Shown here piece by piece: positions 1 through 5,504 of a stretch of 5,504 nucleotides of DNA. The notes beneath the pieces are model-generated. The model saw only the letters and a list, made by a program, of their open reading frames with translations, was not told where the DNA came from and searched no databases. Each line of letters starts with the position of its first letter. Position 1 is the first letter of the stretch. The position numbers were made by a program, and so were the translations under genes. Origin of the DNA: Nitrospina sp. (GTDB taxonomy: Bacteria > Nitrospinota > Nitrospinia > Nitrospinales > VA-1); assembly GCA_018665625.1 (NCBI GenBank), contig JABJCF010000393.1, positions 1 through 5,504 of the forward strand, written 5' to 3'.

Positions 1-29
1 AAAAAATTTTTCATTTTTAGGTTTGTTTT

Positions 30-476
30 TTATGGGTTTTCAGGTTCGAGAGTTTCAGCATCCGAAAACCAGTAAATCCGGCTGGATACAATTAATGCCA
101 TGCCTATGCCGCAATAAATAGCAGCGACCACTATATAACCGCCAAGGTATTCGTTAAAAGACCGAAGCAGTATTCCGACTCCCATCATCATTGGGATCAA
201 AAAATAAAAAGGTTTGGAGAAAATATCATGCAGGCCTACGGGGTCTTCCAGATTGTGAATACGGGTTTTATTTCGGCGGGCTGTTTTACTCAGAACAAAT
301 TTCCCTTTAACCAGACCGATCAAGCCGGCTACGATTCCGGAAAGGGTGATCGCTATTTCTGTGGCATGTTGCTCCATTTCTGCGAGTTGGTACAAGCCGA
401 ATCCGCGGACAACAAGAAAAAGGCCTATGATGCACCAGAGCCCTCCTGCGATTGTGATGAGACGTTTTTTATTCAA
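30..476 (-). CDS. Small four-helix inner-membrane protein of unknown function
   Basis: I do not recognise the family. With a TTG start at 476 the protein is 148 residues; a TTG two codons upstream (482) would give 150. I prefer 476 because a GGAG at 485-488 lies 8 bases upstream, whereas it would be only 2 bases from the other TTG; no in-frame ATG exists nearby. Numbered from the longer form, there are four hydrophobic segments at about 8-31, 42-64, 92-109 and 113-138. Between helices 2 and 3 is a basic polar loop beginning KTARRNKTRI (66-75), and the tail is short and acidic. There is no cleavable signal peptide and no catalytic motif. Positive-inside reasoning puts the central loop and probably both ends in the cytoplasm. 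The two hairpins look like a duplication: G-x5-R-x-F-x2-Y occurs at 20-31 and again at 101-112. The gene follows the DUF1566 gene after about 75 bases. A real gene is likely; its function is open. Confidence 0.8.
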   Translation of the reverse strand: MNKKRLITIAGGLWCIIGLFLVVRGFGLYQLAEMEQHATEIAITLSGIVAGLIGLVKGKFVLSKTARRNKTRIHNLEDPVGLHDIFSKPFYFLIPMMMGVGILLRSFNEYLGGYIVVAAIYCGIGMALIVSSRIYWFSDAETLEPENP

Positions 477-484
477 GCTCAACT

Positions 485-488
485 CTCC
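485..488 (-). promoter_or_regulatory. Shine-Dalgarno site that decides the membrane-protein start
   Basis: The minus strand reads GGAG here, 8 bases before TTG at 474-476 and only 2 bases before TTG at 480-482. The normal spacing favours the downstream TTG. An ATG at 488-490 opens only a three-codon frame ending in TGA, so it is not the start. Confidence 0.5.
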
Positions 489-520
489 ATTAAGTTTAGG
501 ATAAGATGGCGTTAAAGGTG

Positions 521-543
521 AAAAGGTTCTTTATTTTGGAACC
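521..543 (-). terminator. Weak terminator-like hairpin after the DUF1566 gene
   Basis: On the minus strand GGTTC (539-543) and GAACC (525-529) can pair across a 9-base A-rich loop, followed by TTTT (521-524). It lies 9 bases beyond the DUF1566 stop codon. The stem is only 5 bp and the T run is short, so termination would be partial at best. It could separate the membrane-protein gene from the genes upstream. Confidence 0.33.
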
Positions 544-551
544 AGGTTGTT

Positions 552-980
552 CTATTTCAGCATCTCTCCCCGAACCAAACGAACGGACATGCGGCCACTT
601 TTACTTTTATATAAAGGACGAAATTCTTTGTTTTTAAAGTCAAACAAAGTGCCCTCTTGTCCAGACTCTCCTTTTAGCCATACAGTGGCCTGCCCGCCGG
701 AAGGAAAAATCGGAAATAAGTGAATCTCTTTTTCATATTTGTCCTGATTGGATGCTTCTTCACCATAGATAGTTACGATTTCCTCGTGGCTAGGCATTCG
801 CCAGTCCTGAAAACTACAGAACTTCAAACTATTAAAGTAATGAACCAATTCCAAGGCTTCATCCCATGTGAACCATTTTTCTTGCGTTTGCCAACCGTCT
901 TCTTTCATCCACATTAACTGGGTTTTGGAATCGGTTATCGAACCGTCCTGATTATCAATGAATCTTTCTTTTTCAGACAT
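552..980 (-). CDS. DUF1566 (Lcl C-terminal-like) domain protein
   Basis: The 142-residue protein is essentially one DUF1566 domain, recognised by its hallmark order: RFIDNQDGSITDSKTQLMW at 6-24, a tryptophan-rich WFTWDEAL at 36-43, DWRMPSHEEI at 59-68, and a closing VRLVRGE near the C-terminus. Domains of this type occur singly or repeated, often in secreted or surface proteins with C-type-lectin-like folds. No reaction is established, and I do not assign one. Here there is no signal peptide, lipobox or membrane helix, so the protein is predicted to be cytoplasmic, which is less usual. The ATG lies 6 bases after the stop of the squalene synthase-like gene with no clear Shine-Dalgarno, so translation is probably coupled and the two genes share a transcript. 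The family call is firm; the role is unknown. Confidence 0.85.
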   Translation of the reverse strand: MSEKERFIDNQDGSITDSKTQLMWMKEDGWQTQEKWFTWDEALELVHYFNSLKFCSFQDWRMPSHEEIVTIYGEEASNQDKYEKEIHLFPIFPSGGQATVWLKGESGQEGTLFDFKNKEFRPLYKSKSGRMSVRLVRGEMLK

Positions 981-986
981 AGTAGC

Positions 987-2093
987 CTAGGTGGTTTGAA
1001 TGTTAGGAGAAACGTTGTCCAACGAAATTTTAGCCAACCTTTGATGCAAGCTTTGCAGTTCGAATTCTGGATGACTTTTAAATTCTTTAAGAATATTATC
1101 AAATGAAGCTTTAAGGATAAAATTGGACCACGCAATCAAAGGGGTTGTGAACAAAATTCTTTTTACCTGACTTCGTGAAATTTTAACAGGAGCGCTCGAG
1201 CTTAACAATGCCGGATTGTTATGAAGGGCTGCGACCGTTTTCATAGCCATCCATAGCGGCCATATGCAAAACAGACGTAAGGAAATTTCAGTTCTTGGTA
1301 TAGCGAGCGTAAACTTTAAAGCATCTTGCAAATGTCCATTGGTTTTGCAGAGCAACTTTTCAAGTATTTGCAGGTTTTTCCCAACTGATTTTCCTGCATG
1401 AAATTCATCAACAGTGAGTCCATTTGCTGTTATCAGGCTTTTGGGAATATAAGACCAGCCTCGGTCACGGTCTGCCATTACATCTTTCGAAATATTGGTC
1501 ATTTGCAGGCCGAGACCAAAAGAAACGGCATTCTCTTTCATTTGGGCTCGAGCGGAATCGGAGAGAAAAGGAAGACTTTGAAAGAAAAGATTGCATAACA
1601 TTTCTCCTACAACTCCAGCCACAAAGTAGCAATACTCTTCGAGTTCTTCTTCGCTTTCCAAAGGTGTGATTTTCCCAAATTGAAAACGACTTTGAAAGTG
1701 AGCCATGCCTTTTGCCATTCTGGAGACAGAGGGAATGATCTGGTCTTGGTGGTTATCTTTTAGCGAATCAAAAACATTGAAAACCCTTTTAATGTTTATA
1801 AGTAGATCCAAATCGCTTTCGGTGCCGTCGACGATTGCACAATCTTTTATCCATGCGTCAATGTGGTTTTTGCGATACTCCTGATTTTCTATTAACCTTG
1901 AAAATTCAAAAAGCAGTTTGATTTTTATTTTAGGATCTAGCTGAGCGGCGTCTTCAACGGTATCAACCGTTCGGCAAAACAGGTAAGCGATTAATATGCT
2001 GCGATGGAGTTCACCCCGTAATACTTTAATATTAAGAGCAAAGGTTCGACTCACCTTTGGAAGTGTTTGATGGCAATAAGTCCAATCGTCCAT
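987..2093 (-). CDS. Squalene/phytoene synthase family protein, probably squalene synthase
   Basis: This trans-isoprenyl diphosphate synthase of 368 residues probably joins two farnesyl diphosphates head-to-head, through presqualene diphosphate, to squalene. Visible motifs: SRTFAL at 15-20; the first aspartate-rich motif DTVED (44-48); RMAKGM at 125-130; YCYFVAGVVG at 154-163, whose Y154 matches the catalytic tyrosine (Y171) of human squalene synthase; TNISKDVMADRDRG at 199-212, with the second motif D204/D208; and a C-terminal FCIWPLWMAMKTVAALHNN segment matching the FCxxP...MA...NN region of eukaryotic squalene synthases. Such a C-terminal part and DTVED favour squalene synthase over the shorter HpnC/HpnD or CrtB enzymes, though phytoene synthase is not excluded. 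No C-terminal membrane anchor is obvious. The residue before D204 is K rather than the R of the human enzyme. It follows ispH by 129 bases and has no clear Shine-Dalgarno. The product feeds hopanoid, sterol or carotenoid synthesis. Confidence 0.85.
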   Translation of the reverse strand: MDDWTYCHQTLPKVSRTFALNIKVLRGELHRSILIAYLFCRTVDTVEDAAQLDPKIKIKLLFEFSRLIENQEYRKNHIDAWIKDCAIVDGTESDLDLLINIKRVFNVFDSLKDNHQDQIIPSVSRMAKGMAHFQSRFQFGKITPLESEEELEEYCYFVAGVVGEMLCNLFFQSLPFLSDSARAQMKENAVSFGLGLQMTNISKDVMADRDRGWSYIPKSLITANGLTVDEFHAGKSVGKNLQILEKLLCKTNGHLQDALKFTLAIPRTEISLRLFCIWPLWMAMKTVAALHNNPALLSSSAPVKISRSQVKRILFTTPLIAWSNFILKASFDNILKEFKSHPEFELQSLHQRLAKISLDNVSPNIQTT

Positions 2094-2113
2094 TTTACAA
2101 ATACAAACGCTTT

Positions 2114-2142
2114 TTAAAAATTTGCATGTTTATGGCAGTCAA
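2114..2142 (-). promoter_or_regulatory. Candidate sigma70-type promoter for the squalene synthase-like gene
   Basis: On the minus strand TTGACT (2137-2142) is a five-of-six match to the -35 consensus. With 17-base spacing the -10 would be TTTTAA (2114-2119), only a three-of-six match inside an AT-rich run. It ends about 20 bases before the ATG at 2093, so the leader would be very short. The 129-base gap from ispH makes a separate promoter reasonable; the site itself is tentative. Confidence 0.25.
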
Positions 2143-2188
2143 GCTGGTAAAGGAGGTTTGAATATTTGGGAAGCTTGTTTGCCCGTAG

Positions 2189-2202
2189 CTAGATTTTTCT
2201 AG
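2189..2202. repeat. Short AT-rich inverted repeat downstream of ispH
   Basis: CTAGA and TCTAG flank a 4-base loop, giving a perfect 5-bp palindrome 20 bases beyond the ispH stop codon. It lacks a GC-rich stem and a trailing T run, so it is not a convincing terminator. A protein-binding site or chance are both possible. Confidence 0.25.
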
Positions 2203-2222
2203 GATTGAATGTTGGAAATTAT

Positions 2223-3104
2223 TCAAGAGGTGAGTGATGTGTGGCCTTCTACTTCTTTGGCAATTTCCAGGATTTTAGTATGGACTTCATTGATAACATT
2301 TTCGGGAGTGCTAGTGCCAGCAGTTATCCCCGCATGTTGCTTTCCAATGAACCAGTCTTTATTCAATTGGTCAAACGACTCGATATGATGAGCTTCAATT
2401 CCTTTTTCATCGCAAACATGAACCAGTTTTTTGGTATTGGATGAATTGAAACCGCCAATGACAATCATTAAATCTACCTGGTCTGCAAGTTCATGGACGG
2501 CTACTTGCCGGTCATGGGTGGGTTGACAGATAGTATTTACAAATGCCACATCATCGACATATTCCAGAGCTCGTATTTTTTCTACAAGTGCTTCCACTTT
2601 ATCTCGTTGCTGAGTTGTTTGGGTTACAATCCCAAGTCGGCGATTCCCGGATGTGCTGATTTTAGAAAAATCTTCTTCACTGTTAATGACGAGATAGTCA
2701 TCCAGATCACCCACGATTCCTTTGACCTCAACGTGGTCTTTTTGGCCGATTACTACCGGGAAATAGCCTTTGGCTACCAGTGATTTTATGGTCTGGTGAA
2801 CCCGCATTACCAAGGGGCAGCTGGCATCATAAACAGTGAACCCGGCCTCATGGAGTCTTTCTTTGGTTTTTTCAGCCGCTCCATGGGCAGTGATCATCAC
2901 TTTTTTAGTTTTGATTTTATCAATTTCTTCGATTCCTGGCACCAATGACACACCATTTTGTTTTAGAGATTCACTGACCTGGGGGTTGTGAACCAGTTGA
3001 CCCACAATGGTGAGTTCGTTGTTGAACTCAGGGGACATTGCAAGATTGATAGCATCTTGAACTCCAAAACAGGTGCCCATAGCGCTGGCTAACGAGACTT
3101 TCAT
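2223..3104 (-). CDS. ispH: 4-hydroxy-3-methylbut-2-enyl diphosphate reductase (IspH/LytB)
   Basis: This cytoplasmic iron-sulfur enzyme converts HMBPP to IPP and DMAPP, the last step of the MEP pathway, using electrons from a ferredoxin or flavodoxin. The 293-residue length is normal for a core-only IspH. The three cluster cysteines are C12 (in GTCFGV), C96 (in DASCPLV) and C193 (in NTICQPTHDRQ). The substrate-pocket residues known from E. coli are in place: H39 (VHN), H74 (AHG), H124 and E126 (DHVEV), the TQTT motif at 161-164, S221-S222-N223 (NSSNTKKL) and S265 (AGTSTPE). A threonine precedes C12 where many homologues have F or P. The ATG at 3104 has AAAGG 10 bases upstream, supporting this start. 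It lies after the sdh terminator, so it probably has its own promoter, and precedes the squalene synthase-like gene, which uses products of the same pathway. Confidence 0.96.
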   Translation of the reverse strand: MKVSLASAMGTCFGVQDAINLAMSPEFNNELTIVGQLVHNPQVSESLKQNGVSLVPGIEEIDKIKTKKVMITAHGAAEKTKERLHEAGFTVYDASCPLVMRVHQTIKSLVAKGYFPVVIGQKDHVEVKGIVGDLDDYLVINSEEDFSKISTSGNRRLGIVTQTTQQRDKVEALVEKIRALEYVDDVAFVNTICQPTHDRQVAVHELADQVDLMIVIGGFNSSNTKKLVHVCDEKGIEAHHIESFDQLNKDWFIGKQHAGITAGTSTPENVINEVHTKILEIAKEVEGHTSLTS

Positions 3105-3114
3105 TTATATTTTT

Positions 3115-3119
3115 CCTTT
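3115..3119 (-). promoter_or_regulatory. Ribosome binding site of ispH
   Basis: The minus strand reads AAAGG followed by A, with 10 A/T-rich bases between it and the ATG at 3104. It is the clearest Shine-Dalgarno among the major genes here; sdhB, the squalene synthase-like gene and the DUF1566 gene have none obvious. Confidence 0.5.
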
Positions 3120-3136
3120 AATGGCGGTGAGCCACA

Positions 3137-3165
3137 TAAATAAATTTAAAGTTGAATGATAACAA
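3137..3165 (-). promoter_or_regulatory. Candidate weak promoter for ispH
   Basis: On the minus strand TTGTTA (3160-3165) and TATTTA (3137-3142) are separated by 17 bases, matching the sigma70 consensus at four and three of six positions. They lie between the sdh terminator and the ispH start, where a promoter is expected. The match is weak in AT-rich DNA, so position rather than sequence is the main support. Confidence 0.22.
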
Positions 3166-3185
3166 ACTGTTTCCGGGTTTTAAAT

Positions 3186-3217
3186 AAAAAACATCCTATT
3201 TTATCAGGAGGTTTTTT
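3186..3217 (-). terminator. Intrinsic terminator overlapping the end of sdhB
   Basis: The minus strand has AAAAAACCTCCT (3206-3217), an 8-base loop and AGGATGTTTTTT (3186-3197). The arms pair at 11 of 12 positions, and the right arm ends in six T. The left arm lies in the last sdhB codons, the loop contains the first base of the stop codon, and the right arm begins with its last two. The A/T arms make the hairpin nearly symmetric, so it might also act on plus-strand transcription. It probably marks the end of the sdh operon. Confidence 0.6.
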
Positions 3218-3945
3218 ATCAATTGCCAACTGGTTTGACGACCAATTTCGGCAATGGATTCTGTCAACGGTATGTTTTTAGGGCAGACCTCAACGCAAAC
3301 TTGCGCATTTCCACAATCGGTGATTCCACCTTCTCCCATAATGGCATCAAGCCGTTCTTCTTTGTTCATACTACCAGCAGGATGTAGATTGAAAAGTCGA
3401 ACCTGGTTGAAGGTTGCTGCTCCCATGAATGAATTATTCAGGGTGAACTGTGGACAGGCCTCCAGACAACAACCGCAAGTCATGCATTCCGACATGACAT
3501 AGCGTTTGGCTCGATCCGAATCCGGCATGGTGGCCCCTTCTCCGATATCATGAGAACCATCAATTTCAATCCATGCTTTGACTTTTTTTAGATTCTCAAA
3601 CATTCGGCTACGGTTGACTTGCAGATCGCGTACTACCGGGAACTTGGACATAGGTTCCAGAGCAATGGGTTGTTCCAGATTGTCTACCAGTGCGGTGCAG
3701 GCTTGCTGAACTTTTCCGTTGATGACCATGGTGCAGGAGCCGCAAACTTCTTCAAGGCAATTGCAGTCCCATGTCACTGGGTTTACAGTTTTTCCCGCCT
3801 GGGTGGTCGGGTTTCTCTGAATTTCCATTAAACAGGAAATGATGTTTGCAAACGGCTTAAAAGGGACTTGGAAGTTTTGCCAGTAAGAAGGCGAACCGGG
3901 TTTGTCCTGACGTTTGATTTTGAATGAAATTTTTTTATCTGTCAT
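3196..3945 (-). CDS. sdhB: Succinate dehydrogenase/fumarate reductase iron-sulfur subunit
   Basis: This 249-residue subunit carries electrons between the SdhA flavin and quinone at the membrane subunit of complex II. An N-terminal ferredoxin-like domain has the 2Fe-2S cysteines C63, C68, C71 and C83. The C-terminal domain has CMTCGCCLEACP at 154-165 and CGNAQVCVEVCP at 211-222. By analogy with E. coli SdhB, C154, C157, C160 and C221 bind 4Fe-4S, and C164, C211 and C217 bind 3Fe-4S. Long stretches (TWDxNCLEEVCG, FPVVRDLQV, SRMF, MNKEERL) match the B. subtilis type as I recall it, so the partner is probably a single di-haem cytochrome b (SdhC). C61 and C159 are extra cysteines next to ligands. 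Succinate oxidation and fumarate reduction (for example in a reductive TCA cycle) cannot be told apart from sequence. The ATG at 3945 has no clear Shine-Dalgarno and sits behind a hairpin. Confidence 0.95.
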   Translation of the reverse strand: MTDKKISFKIKRQDKPGSPSYWQNFQVPFKPFANIISCLMEIQRNPTTQAGKTVNPVTWDCNCLEEVCGSCTMVINGKVQQACTALVDNLEQPIALEPMSKFPVVRDLQVNRSRMFENLKKVKAWIEIDGSHDIGEGATMPDSDRAKRYVMSECMTCGCCLEACPQFTLNNSFMGAATFNQVRLFNLHPAGSMNKEERLDAIMGEGGITDCGNAQVCVEVCPKNIPLTESIAEIGRQTSWQLIKNLLIK

Positions 3946-3947
3946 TG

Positions 3948-3974
3948 TTTTAGGAGTGCGTTGACACTCTAAAA
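3948..3974 (-). promoter_or_regulatory. Hairpin immediately upstream of the sdhB start codon
   Basis: On the minus strand TTTTAGAGTG (3965-3974) can pair with CACTC-C-TAAAA (3948-3958) across the 6-base loop TCAACG, giving 10 bp with one bulged C. The stem ends 2 bases before the ATG, exactly where a ribosome binding site should be, and no purine-rich Shine-Dalgarno is seen. No T run follows, so it is not a terminator. It may influence sdhB translation or mRNA processing between sdhA and sdhB; that is inference. Confidence 0.4.
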
Positions 3975-4026
3975 AATTGTTATTTTAAAGACCTTGCAAT
4001 AGTAATTAAGATCCGCTTAGGATTTG

Positions 4027-5504
4027 TTAATCATATTTTCTCGGTCTGGGTGTTATTAAAGAGGTGTTCACCTCTTCATAAGTGATATCAGGCTTATTAT
4101 CTTTAAATTGAGCTACTGTGGTTTTTAACCATTTAATATTGTTTTCTTCGAACCGTTGCATGTATTCCAAATGGCCTTCAGGAAACTTGTTTTCTGAGAT
4201 TTCGCCATACTGTTTTTGTTCCAGATAGTCGATGTATTCATGTGGATCGAAATCTTTTGGCTGTTTCAAATCAAAGTCGGGTTTGTAATGGCTGCCTCGG
4301 AATTCGTCCCGCAACAGAGCACCTTTTGTAATTATTTTGGAAAGGTGGATCATGCAGAATAACTGATTGATGAAGCTCGGAGAAGGGTTTGCCCAATCAC
4401 TTGTGTCAACACATTTCACATCTTTGAATCGATCTTCAATGTCATTGATAGCTTGAGTTGCTTTTTCAAGAGACTCGTTGTCACGCACGATAAGAACATT
4501 GGCTAGCATGACTTCACCCAATTCCTGATGCAGCTGATAAGGGTTTTCACGGCCATTCATTTTTTTGATTTCTTTGAATCGAGTTTTCCAATGGTTACGT
4601 GCATCATCGAATACGGTGGAGGGAATGTCATCGACAGATTTCTCAAGCGAATCGGTGTAGTTCATGATTCCTCGCGCCATCATTAGTCCCGTATAGATAC
4701 AGCTCAATAATGAATTTGCACCCAGTCTGTTAGCGCCGTGATACTGATAGTCCGCTTCACCTGCAGCAAATAGTCCTGTGATAGAAGTCATTTGGTTTCT
4801 GGGGGAACCGTGATCGATTAAACCATGCTGGTCTGGACCATAATCGGTCCAAAGGCCTCCCATGGAATAATGCACCGCCGGGAAAATTTTCATAGGTTGT
4901 TCACGGGGGTCCACGCCGGTGAATTTGGTGTAGATATCCATGATGCCGCCCAGTCGGTTATCCAGAAACTCTCTCGATTTATGAGTCAGATCGAGATAAA
5001 CCATCGGGTCGCCACTGACTCCCATTTTCTGGTTGTATACGATGTCGTAAATCTCACGGCTCGCAACATCTCTGGGTACCAGGTTTTTGAACAGGGGATA
5101 TTTTTCTTCAAGAAAATAAAACCGCTCAGATTCAGGAATTTTTTTCGGGTCGCGCTTGTCATCCGCTTTGCGCGGAACCCAGACTCTTCCGCCTTCGCCG
5201 CGAGCCGACTCGCTCATTAGTCTTAGCTTGTCTTGTCCAGGAATGGCAGTGGGATGAATCTGGATGAATTCTCCATTCGCATATTTAGCTCCTTGCAAAT
5301 ATGCGGTGGTGGCAGCCGCTCCAGTATTTACCACAGAGTTGGTTGAACGACCATAAACCTGACCCGGACCCCCTGTAGCCAGAACTACAGCATCCGCTGG
5401 CAGGGTATAGATTTCATCCGTTTTCAAATCATGGATGACAGCGCCTCGGCAAATTCCTTCCGAATCAAGTACGGCACCCAGATATTCGTGCCATTCCAAT
5501 GTGG
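4027..5504 (-). CDS. sdhA: Succinate dehydrogenase/fumarate reductase flavoprotein subunit, 5' end outside the window
   Basis: The catalytic FAD subunit of complex II interconverts succinate and fumarate on the cytoplasmic side of the membrane. About 491 C-terminal residues are visible and the frame runs open to the right edge; roughly 150 residues, with the GxGxxG FAD fold and the flavin-linking histidine, are missing. Counting from the TTG codon at 5499 (an internal leucine, not a start), I see ATGGPG at 41-46, HPTAIPG at 82-88, SESARGEGG at 96-104, the catalytic-arginine motif LVPRDVASRE with R143, HYSMGG with H210, FAAGE at 244-248 and HGANRLGANSLL with R258. All active-site residues expected in this part are present. 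The ending SLITPRPRKYD and the overall pattern match B. subtilis SdhA rather than the E. coli type. Two loops, about 108-126 and 220-240, look roughly 10-12 residues longer than in B. subtilis. sdhB follows after 81 bases; sdhC is expected upstream. Confidence 0.95.
   Translation of the reverse strand, partial: TLEWHEYLGAVLDSEGICRGAVIHDLKTDEIYTLPADAVVLATGGPGQVYGRSTNSVVNTGAAATTAYLQGAKYANGEFIQIHPTAIPGQDKLRLMSESARGEGGRVWVPRKADDKRDPKKIPESERFYFLEEKYPLFKNLVPRDVASREIYDIVYNQKMGVSGDPMVYLDLTHKSREFLDNRLGGIMDIYTKFTGVDPREQPMKIFPAVHYSMGGLWTDYGPDQHGLIDHGSPRNQMTSITGLFAAGEADYQYHGANRLGANSLLSCIYTGLMMARGIMNYTDSLEKSVDDIPSTVFDDARNHWKTRFKEIKKMNGRENPYQLHQELGEVMLANVLIVRDNESLEKATQAINDIEDRFKDVKCVDTSDWANPSPSFINQLFCMIHLSKIITKGALLRDEFRGSHYKPDFDLKQPKDFDPHEYIDYLEQKQYGEISENKFPEGHLEYMQRFEENNIKWLKTTVAQFKDNKPDITYEEVNTSLITPRPRKYD

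Noticed and set aside
1..14. A possible start of a further minus-strand gene, with ATG at 12-14 followed by A/T-rich codons
   Set aside because: Only about four codons are visible, no Shine-Dalgarno precedes it, and the surrounding A and T runs could equally be part of a terminator cut by the window edge.
228..515. A 95-codon plus-strand frame opposite the membrane-protein gene
   Set aside because: The minus-strand frame has clear hydrophobic helices and a ribosome site; the plus-strand product shows no domain or coherent composition.
2149..2156. A perfect AAAGGAGG Shine-Dalgarno on the plus strand between ispH and the squalene synthase-like gene, inside a distant CAAGCT/AGCTTG inverted repeat
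   Set aside because: No plus-strand frame of useful length begins after it, and the 6-bp repeat with a 26-base loop is weak. Read on the minus strand it resembles the 16S rRNA tail, but that alone is no evidence of function.
2751..3642. A 12-base direct repeat, TACTACCGGGAA, at 2751-2762 and 3631-3642
   Set aside because: Both copies encode Phe-Pro-Val-Val in frame, in ispH and in sdhB. Shared codons explain the match; there is no sign of a mobile or attachment site.
4825..5220. A 131-codon open frame on the plus strand inside sdhA
   Set aside because: It lies wholly antisense to strongly conserved sdhA sequence, has no recognisable motif, and its composition is what the opposite strand of a real gene gives.
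5497..5499. TTG at 5497-5499 as the start of the flavoprotein gene
   Set aside because: The frame stays open upstream to the edge, and the residues around it align to the interior of SdhA. It is an internal leucine codon; the gene is simply cut by the window.

Overview
The window is a compact stretch of bacterial chromosome in which all six recognisable genes are on the minus strand, so it reads from right to left. In transcription order they are: a 3' portion of sdhA (succinate dehydrogenase/fumarate reductase flavoprotein), sdhB (iron-sulfur subunit), ispH (last step of the MEP isoprenoid pathway), a squalene/phytoene synthase family gene most like squalene synthase, a short DUF1566-type protein, and a small four-helix membrane protein. 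No rRNA, tRNA, CRISPR array, insertion sequence or phage gene is visible. No gap between genes exceeds 130 bases.

Organism: the DNA is moderately AT-rich and the genes are ordinary bacterial chromosomal ones. The Sdh subunits resemble the Bacillus subtilis / delta-proteobacterial (cytochrome b558, SdhCAB) class rather than the E. coli class. ispH shows a non-mevalonate isoprenoid route, and the next gene probably makes squalene. The combination, including the DUF1566 protein, suggests a Gram-negative environmental lineage. Nitrospinota (Nitrospina-like) is my best guess, from recollection of similar proteins, and is not proven by the sequence.

Region by region: 4027-5504 is sdhA, cut by the right edge; about the first 150 codons, and probably sdhC, lie outside. 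3946-4026 is an 81-base gap with a 10-bp hairpin just before the sdhB start. 3196-3945 is sdhB, with all eleven cluster cysteines. An intrinsic terminator overlaps its stop codon (3186-3217) and probably ends the sdh operon. 3105-3195 holds a weak promoter candidate and a ribosome binding site for ispH (2223-3104). 2094-2222 holds a possible promoter for the squalene synthase-like gene (987-2093). The DUF1566 gene (552-980) follows after only 6 bases and is almost certainly co-transcribed. A weak terminator-like hairpin lies in 521-543, and the membrane protein (30-476) closes the window.

How the genes work together: SdhA and SdhB form the soluble arm of complex II, interconverting succinate and fumarate and exchanging electrons with quinone through an SdhC not seen here. 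IspH makes IPP and DMAPP, which (after prenyl chain elongation encoded elsewhere) supply the farnesyl diphosphate used by the squalene synthase-like enzyme, so these two neighbours belong to one route towards hopanoids, sterols or carotenoids. The roles of the DUF1566 protein and the membrane protein are unknown. I found no convincing new defence, mobile or RNA system; the most useful leads are the squalene synthase type, its coupling to the DUF1566 gene, the RNA hairpins around sdhB, and an internal duplication in the membrane protein.
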